In this document: piece after piece, positions 57,392 to 64,000 of the stretch
Layout of the letters: each line of letters begins with the position of its first letter
Position numbering within the stretch: position 1 is the first letter of the stretch
Source of the DNA: Siphonodentalium dalli
Taxonomy: Eukaryota; Mollusca; Scaphopoda; Gadilida; Siphonodentaliidae
Direction of reading: 5' to 3'
Length of the DNA: 64,000 nucleotides
NCBI GenBank assembly: GCA_032622095.1
Contig: CP136061.1
Span: forward strand, 252,535,582-252,599,581
Notes under the pieces: generated by a model
What the model was told of the DNA's origin: nothing
The model's input: only the letters and a program-made list of their open reading frames with translations
Databases searched by the model: none
Position numbers and translations under genes: made by a program

Positions 57392-57567
57392 TTGTTATGT
57401 GGGGCGACGGTGTCATGCTTTCCATATCAGATCAATTCGACTGGTCAGACAATGGTGATGGACAGTCGTGCCCTTATATCCGGAGACATATGCCTCCATC
57501 CAGACCATGGCCCAACACTCATGAACAAACTGAAGAAAGCACTGACCGACGTCGATAATGAAACTCT
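57392..57567 (+). CDS. MAP3K5: ASK (MAP3K5/15-like) kinase, third recognised exon
   Basis: Acceptor CTGATTTCAG|TTG and donor ACTCT|GTGAGT. The peptide begins LLCGATVSCFPYQI, includes ISGDICLHPDHGPTL and ends KLKKALTDVDNET. Phase 0 at the start fits the exon at 48203-48425, and phase 2 at the end fits the exon at 62857. The similarity to ASK1 is weaker than for the previous exon (cysteine-containing strand, then a FVPY-like turn), so the identification rests mainly on phase, order and splice sites. Confidence 0.8.
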
Positions 57568-57839
57568 GTGAGTTAAAGACATATTATGTGCTTATTTCAC
57601 TACTTCAAACAGATATTTTACAACTAGGCCACTACGCCCACACAACATCTGAACTACGCGAAAATCTAAACAAAGTTCCCAAGTGTTCAATAAGTCAGGA
57701 CATATCTCAAAGTTTGTGTCCATGTTTGAACAAAATGTTATCACTAAGTTTTTTTATAAACATTTAAAATATATGCTACCAGCTGAAGCAGGCTCCCTTC
57801 GGGAGTCTTTATTCAGCGTCGGAGGGGCTTGCGCCCCCT

Positions 57840-58045
57840 TTGTGCATTAGGGGCTTGTGTCTGCGTGTGCTTCGCACACATTTTGATCTTAGACAGAGCC
57901 TTTATGGTGGCTGCTTTGTGTCTGCGTGCGCTTCGCACACATTTTGATCTTAGACAGAGCCTTTATGGTGGCTGCTTTGTGTCTGCGTGCGCTTCGCACA
58001 CATTTTGATCTTAGACAGAGCCTTTATGGTGGCTGCTTTGTGTCC
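57840..58045 (+). repeat. 61-bp tandem repeat, three copies
   Basis: 'cttagacagagcctttatggtggctgctttgtgtctgcgtgcgcttcgcacacattttgat' repeats with a 61-bp period from about 57889. It contains the dyad GTGCGCTTCGCACAC. It lies early in the third ASK intron. Confidence 0.93.
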
Positions 58046-58069
58046 TTTATGCACATTTTGATCATTTAA

Positions 58070-58133
58070 CCCTTTACCCAACAAACCGGCCAAAACCGGC
58101 CAAATAAAGCTTCAACAGCCTAAAATATCTTCA
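58070..58133 (-). mobile_element. hairpin-cassette MITE family A, truncated end
   Basis: TTAA (58066-58069), CCCTTTACCCAACAAACCGG and the following 'aaataaagcttcaacagcc', broken off after 'atatcttc' at a C-rich run. Confidence 0.88.
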
Positions 58134-58469
58134 GTGGCACCCCCCCCCCCCCTTAGTTTACCCTATGGCTAGACTATCAATGTAATTGATATTAATTGTT
58201 TGTTGGGAGCAAAATAAAATGAATCACATGTACTAGATCTTTGTTTGAGATATCTTTTCAGCCGCTACATTGAGAACAAAATCGGGTCAATATGACTAAC
58301 TAAGGTAAAGTGCAATACCATGATTTATTCGCATAACACATGACAGATAACCGTAACGGTTTTATTTACATAATCTAATTTTACTTTGATTGGTAAAGCC
58401 ACTGTAACAGTATTGTTTACATAACTCTTATTTCAATGTGGGAATTAAATCTCGATATTGAGTTATTAA

Positions 58470-58862
58470 CCCTTTACCCAACAAACCGGCCAAAACCGGC
58501 CAAATAAAGCTTCAACAGCCTAAAATATCTTCGGTCTGTCTCAATAGAACCATACAAATATGGATATCATTGGAACCGGCTCCTTGACCACATTGTGATA
58601 GTTACAGTTATGCCCTGTGCCAATGCATTCTCTTATATATGCGAGTCGACCATAGGTCGCCTCGCATATATCAGAGAATGCATTAGCCTAAAAAAAATCG
58701 TTTTTTTAACACTTTTTACCATTTTTTCTTACATTCTTTAACAATTTTATAATTTTTAATGTGTTAAGCCAATGCATTCTCTTATATATGCGAGGCGACC
58801 TATGGTCGACTCGCATATATAAGAGAATGCATTGGCACAGGGCCCTTCTGTTGGGTAAAGGG
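58470..58862 (-). mobile_element. hairpin-cassette MITE family A, copy 5
   Basis: TTAA at 58466-58469 and 58863-58866, with two cassettes (about 58619-58686 and 58768-58834). The full copy lies only 400 bp from the truncated one at 58070. Confidence 0.93.
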
Positions 58863-59089
58863 TTAAATATATGGATTAAAAAATAATTTTTTTTAAACAT
58901 CCATGGGTTGACCGATCTGAATGAAATTTGGTCAGGATGTTGGCTGCCAGGAGGACTTTTAAAAGAGGGGCCAATGACATTATTCAAATTTCAAGTTTTA
59001 GAGTTATTTTTTGTTTATTATCTCCTGCCCAAAAATTTCTGTGGGGTATGTCGCAATTTCTTCCGTCAGTCTGTCTCTTTTGGTCTGTC

Positions 59090-59700
59090 TGTCTGTTCCA
59101 AAAAGTTGTCTGGGGTTATTTCGAATAATTGTCAACGGATTTCAAAGATATTTGGTATATGAATTCACAAGGAGCATATCTTAAATGAGTTGGCAAACTA
59201 GGCCCGGCCTAGTTACGGCCCTTTGATTGTCATTTTTTGGCATTTTATCAACGGATTTCAAAGATTTTTTGTATGCGAGTTCATAAAATGAGTATCATAC
59301 TAAGCCCACTGAACCTTTTCACCAGAATTAAGGCTTTTGCTTGTAATTTTTTGGTTTCGCACCCAGGAAAAGTTGTCCACGGTTTATATCAAACAATTAT
59401 CAATGGATTTAAAAGATTTTTGGTATATGAGTTTACTAGATGAGTTTCTGAATCGAGTTCGCAAAATAGGCCTGGTCATATATATTCATCAGAGTTATGG
59501 TCCTTTAATTGTCATTTTTTTGCGTTTAGCACCCAGGAAAAGTTGTCCGGTGTTTATTTCGAACAATTTTCAACGGATTTGAAAGATTTTTTGTATGTGA
59601 GTTCACAAGAGGAGATTCTGAAACAAGTTCTCAAACTAGGGGTTGGCCATACATTTTTATCAGAGGTGCGCCCCGTTGATTGTATTAAATATTTTGGCGT
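59090..59700 (+). repeat. intronic tandem repeat, about 155-180 bp, four units
   Basis: 'aaaagttgtc.g.g.tttat.tc.aa.aattatcaacggatttcaaagatttttggtatatgagttcac' recurs at about 59100, 59240, 59365 and 59535. Each is followed by a 'cagagttatggtcctttgattgtcattttttggc'-type segment. Confidence 0.82.
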
Positions 59701-60058
59701 TGCAATTTAAATTTTAAGCCATGTTTTGATTGATCTGAATTAAATTTGCTATGGAGCGCTACCAAATAAGGGTGCAATGAAAATGACAGCAAAAAATACA
59801 TAAGAATTCAAAATGTTCAATAAAAATATTTTTCTTGTCCTTAGAAAATACAAACCGATTATGTTGAAAATATTCATTGACGACATCAAATATAACAGAA
59901 AATGTCATACAAAATGTTCTACATAAATCGCAAGTTTGTTCAAATAAATAAAGCTATATGGATTTATATAGCATTTTATTTTAAGTGACGATCTTCAGAG
60001 TGTGCAATAAACAAAGAACGCAGTGTGAATGTTTCATGCAGACACTAGGTTTTTATTA
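59701..60058. other. intron sequence, nothing recognised
   Basis: AT-rich spacer before the D2 element. Confidence 0.5.
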
Positions 60059-62144
60059 TGTTTACCCATACCATAGTATGGTAAACATAGTTTCGTTGTC
60101 CGGATTGACCACTCGTCGTTCGTCCGTCTGTCTGTCCGTCTGTCTGTCTGTCCATAGACACTTTACGAGTAATGCGATAACTCAAACCTTTTTTATTCGA
60201 TCGGAAACTAATTTTTTATAAGGGTTTCTCAGCCCAAAAATACAGATCGAGTTCGAATTTGGGTTTGATCCGAGTTTTTGTTACAGAGTTATGGCCCTTT
60301 TTCAACTTAGAATTCACGCATTCTGCCATAACTCAAACATTTTTTATCTGATTGGAACCAAATTTAGTATGTGAGTTTCACAGCCCAAAATACAGATCGA
60401 GTTTGAATATGGGTTTGATCCGATTAATTTTAAAGGAGTTATAACCCTTTTTCGAGAAAAAGAATCAACAAATTTTTTTAAATTTTTTTTTAGATTTAGC
60501 TGCTTGCTAAATTTAGCATATACAAATATTAAATTTTCTTTGAACTTTAATAACAATAGAATTTTTTTTTAAATAATAACAAAAAATTGACACTTTCATT
60601 TATTTTAGTTTTATACGATTAATTAGGTGTGATATCCTGTTTTGAAAATATGAAGATTTTATTGCAATAGTTTCATGTAATATAATGATATCAATAAGTT
60701 ACCATGTGATCATCCAACATCCAGAGTATATGAGAGGATATTTTATAGATGTTGTCATTCCAAGTGAAATCTGTTAGGAAATGAGTGATGACATATGATA
60801 CAGAGCTCTGGTGGGTCAAGATAAACAACACTGGTGGCTGGCTGTTTGTTTATTCTAACTGTCAAATTGATTAATGGTAGCATAAGACTGGTGTTTTTCC
60901 TATTCTTGAAATTTCATTACAGGGTGAGATAAGGGCCCAAATATAAGTGTCTTCTAAATTCCATTAATTTGCTTCAAAAATAATTAATCCTTTCCAAGGT
61001 TTCCATAGACACATGCTATAATGTACATGGACTCTTCCTCATATCTCTTAATATCTATTGGGTATCTTTGCACACTATTCACTTCTATCAATTTTGGTAT
61101 TGACTGATTAATTGATTTTTGAAAAATATATTAACCCTTCAGACACGTGCTTTCAATTTGGAATTAAAATAACAGCTGATAGCCAATATGATTTATCTAT
61201 GCAATGGAAAACAGGCAGATAAATATACATGACTATTGTAAGTGATGACTTGTTTTGAAAATCAATATGGTAGATGTTAGTATTTCCAGGAACCTTATTT
61301 TCCCCATTTGTTCATATTTTCATGGTTGATTGAATTTTAGGGGCCACAGAGCACTTAGAAGATTAACATTGAAGGTTGTGTCTTTTAGTGTCCAAGCTAC
61401 TTGTAATACATTGTAATGTGTGAAACCATTTAATTGAGGGCTAACTTACTTACTTTTATATGAACAATTTAGTGGTCATAGGGGCCAGCATCCTCATCAT
61501 ATTATGTCTGTATAACATTATATAGATAATACTTTTGAATTGTATAAACTACATATATTATTGAAAACCATACACCCCTGTTATGAAATACTTAATCTTA
61601 TTTAATACACAGGTCAGATCTGATCTTATATCTGTCCATGTTTGATAAACAAATGACTGGGGAGAATGGGGAGGGGGGGGGGGTAATTAAAGTACCATTA
61701 AAATATGAGATGGAATCCCCTACATGTATGTCGTTCTAAGCAGTCTGGCTTGTCAACAAATTATAATTTCTCTTCAGAAGTGAATAATAAATTTTGAATA
61801 TCTGGCATGTCAAAAGTGGCAAAGATAGGGATTTATCACTTTTGCTTCCAATGAGTTAACTTAAACTCCTAAACATGTCCTCCGAAATCACTAAACCATT
61901 GGATCTCACAGTGAGAGGTCCTTGGGTGAATAGGGACAGAGTTATGAGATTTAAAACTACTCCTCTTCACCCCAAATACCTTAACCCTTTCTTAAGACAA
62001 ATTATTTGAGCTTATGATTTCAAGTTGGGTACTGATATATGGATTAATTCCTGTGATCATATCTTTGACAAATTATCAGTTATGGCTAATCGCTATCGCC
62101 AAGGTATGGGTTAAACATCTGCCGATCATGATCGGCATCTCGTT
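60059..62144 (-). repeat. 2-kb dispersed element, copy D2
   Basis: Inverse copy of 14542-16520. It has both terminal dyads: 'tttacccataccatagtatggtaaa' at 60061-60085 and GCCGATCATGATCGGC at 62121-62136. It lies in the third ASK intron. A TCTG/TCCG microsatellite (60121-60152) and a short poly-G (61673-61683) interrupt it. Confidence 0.82.
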
Positions 62145-62260
62145 AAATCACTCCTATTAGCCAAACACAACAAAATGATAACTTTAGAATAAAATTACAC
62201 AACATTTTCTTTACAGCATTATTTTGACCAGCATCATAGCAAATTAGCAGGACCACTTAA

Positions 62261-62390
62261 CCCTTTCATGACTGGAGCTTTCTGAAATTTTGCCAAAACC
62301 CTGTGCCAATGCATTCTAGTCTACAGGTCTAGTTATTACACACACCATAGGGAGCCTCACATATATAAGATAGTGCACTGTCTTCAACGT
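62261..62390 (-). mobile_element. hairpin-cassette MITE family C, copy 4, with one arm replaced
   Basis: TTAA (62257-62260), CCCTTTCATGACTGGAGC and 'aaaaccctgtgccaatgcattct' match the family C end. Instead of the left hairpin arm, about 30 bp follow that are the reverse complement of the 70-bp ASK-intron minisatellite. The cassette then resumes with 'catagggagcctcacatatataag'. Confidence 0.85.
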
Positions 62391-62429
62391 CAAGGTTTTA
62401 TCATCAGATCATAACAAACTTGTGCAATA

Positions 62430-62770
62430 ATGTTAATCAGTCCACACTCTTGTCGTTTTCATCCAAGAGATTTGAAACTTCAGAATATTGTTGCCCATAT
62501 ATTGAAGATGTGCAACATGTATATAGATGACGGAATTGTTTTTTTTTTGACAGAGTTATTAACCCTTTTCGACTTAGAAAATTTCATAATTTTTTATAAT
62601 TTTCAGTATGAGGGTACCTTCATCGTGTAATCAACTCCTCCTACATTAGCTATTTGAAACTTCAGAGTATTGTTACCACATATTGGAGATGTGCAACATG
62701 TATATAGATGACGGAAATTTTTTTTTTTTTACGGAATTATTAACCCTTTCAACATTTTTTTTAATTTCTT
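62430..62770 (+). repeat. two-unit repeat of about 225 bp
   Basis: 'tgaaacttcagaatattgttgcc.catattgaagatgtgcaacatgtatatagatgacgga' occurs near 62473 and 62655, followed each time by a T-run and 'gttattaaccctttc'. Confidence 0.85.
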
Positions 62771-62856
62771 TAACAAAGCGGCGTCGACTTGCCACGTTGT
62801 CGGGGGACACTGTAGTCAGCTGACCTTTTATTTTCACTAAATTTTCTCCATTATAG

Positions 62857-62932
62857 GACTTACACGAAGGATAGATTTCTCAGCGACTTGCGGAAAGCTC
62901 GTGAAAGTTACAAGGGAGATGAACTGAGAAAG
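62857..62932 (+). CDS. MAP3K5: ASK (MAP3K5/15-like) kinase, fourth recognised exon
   Basis: Acceptor CTCCATTATAG|GACT and donor AGAAAG|GTATGT. The leading G completes the leucine codon started by CT at the end of the previous exon, and the peptide reads TYTKDRFLSDLRKARESYK, then GDELRK. The pattern (FL.DLRKAR..Y.G.EL) matches the start of the central regulatory, TPR-like region of ASK kinases just after the N-terminal domain. It ends in phase 0. The remaining exons, including the kinase domain, lie outside the window. Confidence 0.9.
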
Positions 62933-63550
62933 GTATGTACAGGGTTCACAGTGTCAGGTTTTTTTTTTCGAAAATGGCAAAAAACAAATTTCATTTGGCC
63001 AAAGTTTTTTTGTTCACCCCAAAATAGGAAATCTAATTCAAAAACCCAAATTGATTTTGTAATAGGACCAACATCAGAAACAAAACTATAGTATGACAAT
63101 CTGCTAATTGATTAGGTGATACAGTGTAATTGGTGACAACCGGAACTACAGTAATGAGGATTAACACTAATAAATCGTTTGTCTGTCATAAGATTGAATG
63201 GTATATGGTGGGTAGTGCTATATTGTCAAGTAACAATTGTGATATTTAAAGAAGTATGTAAGAAGGAATCAATTTTTTATGGGGTGAAGGAGAAGATCAC
63301 TCGATCTTTTCGACAATCACGGGCGCTTCGCGCCCACCCACTCTCTCTCGGAATTAAATTTGAATATTCCCACTGCCAAAATCTGACCATTCTACCTTTC
63401 GCATCACTGCACCAACTCTATGGAGCAGTCTTCCGGATGAACTTAGGTTATCGTGTGACATGTTAGAATTCTGGAAACTACTTAAAACACACCTGTTAAA
63501 AATTGTGCACAGACTCACATGAATAACTGTTTTATTGTTTATATATAACA
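62933..63550. other. intron sequence, nothing recognised
   Basis: Start of the next ASK intron. A 95-residue frame at 63179-63466 is open (with 'TRSFRQSRALRAHPLSL' and 'HQLYGAVFRMNLGYRV') but I do not recognise it and cannot show that it is coding. Confidence 0.4.
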
Positions 63551-63938
63551 CTAGCCGATGAGCCCGACGTTGTCCGGGCTATTCAAAAACCAAATTTCAA
63601 GTCGATAGCTCCACCTGTTTCCGAGATCTGGTCTGCGTATGCGCGAAGCTGGCGTCGCACAGGCTCGGCGACCCGATAAAATTCGTATCCGGGGCAAGAT
63701 ACATTCACATAGCAAATTTCAAGTCGATAGCTCCACCCGTTTCCGAGATCTCGTCTGCGCATGCGCGAAGTGGGCGCCGCACGGGCTCGCCAATACGACA
63801 ACGTCGACCGCCTGGTCAAACTACACACACGTACCAAGTTTCGTCCCGATCGGTCGAGAATCGTAGATTTGTATAAATGACATACATACAGACAAACATA
63901 CAGACAAACAAACAGAGGTCTTCAAAATATATATGAGA
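63551..63938 (-). mobile_element. Helitron-like element, copy 4
   Basis: On the minus strand it begins TCTCATATATATTTTGAAG after an A. It ends with the hairpin GCCCGGACAACGTCGGGC, then TCATCGGCTAG and a T. The internal unit 'gatacattcacata.caaatttcaagtcgatagctcc' occurs about twice. It is the shortest (388 bp) and most diverged member. Confidence 0.82.
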
Positions 63939-64000
63939 TTTAATTGACCACACATGTATATTATGAAGCGCCTATGAACACAATGTCGTGAAATAGGCTC

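Noticed and set aside
20634-58987. Recurrent peptide 'MRVDHRSPRIYKRMHW' and similar frames at many positions and on both strands
   Set aside because: They translate the palindromic hairpin cassette; the same DNA reads similarly on both strands and recurs only because the element is repeated.

Overview
Animal nuclear DNA, AT-rich and mostly non-coding, packed with mobile-element debris. Frequent ACATGTA runs, many small foldback elements, Helitron-like elements with tandem-repeat cores (reminiscent of the oyster 'pearl' class) and the recurrent intronic phrase 'gagttatggccctttt..cgacttag' suggest a lophotrochozoan, most likely a bivalve mollusc. This placement is an inference. No bacterial, organellar or viral genes were seen.

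The one host gene recognised is the 5' part of an apoptosis signal-regulating kinase (ASK; MAP3K5/6/15 family) on the + strand. Four coding exons have matching phases: 46622-46769, 48203-48425, 57392-57567 and 62857-62932. They encode the N-terminal regulatory (thioredoxin-binding) part; the kinase domain would lie beyond the right edge. Everything left of about 46.6 kb is upstream flank or 5' intron.

Layout. 1-7 kb: nested TTAA- and TA-flanked foldback elements. 7.3-10.3 kb: a Helitron-like element with nuclear-receptor-like half-sites, then diverged 'ttggaaatttccaac' repeats and homopolymer tracts. 12.5-20.5 kb: a TTAA element, a 2-kb repeat whose inverted partner lies at 60-62 kb, intronic-type tandem repeats, an hAT-type MITE with its 8-bp duplication, and a GC-rich foldback. 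20.7-28 kb: hairpin-bearing TTAA elements, a telomere-like patch and a 122-bp palindrome with a 9-bp duplication. 28-44 kb: the densest region, with CAGTAATG foldbacks, CAGAATGAGG palindromes, a tandem segmental duplication that preserves an empty site, and two 'half-LINE' ORF1 relics. 46.6-63 kb: the ASK exons. The introns hold two minisatellites grown from splice-donor junctions, an almost intact APE-type LINE (minus strand), a head-to-tail Helitron-like pair and more hairpin elements.

The strongest candidates for something new are: (i) a roughly 67-bp hairpin cassette shared by three TTAA-flanked MITE families, whose inner stem changes by paired substitutions; (ii) two minisatellites in consecutive ASK introns, each seeded from the exon-end/5' splice-site junction; (iii) a 24-nt piece of the second minisatellite found 13 kb away inside one hairpin arm; (iv) an ORF1-only LINE-like family with a 3' stem-loop and (GAT)n tail.
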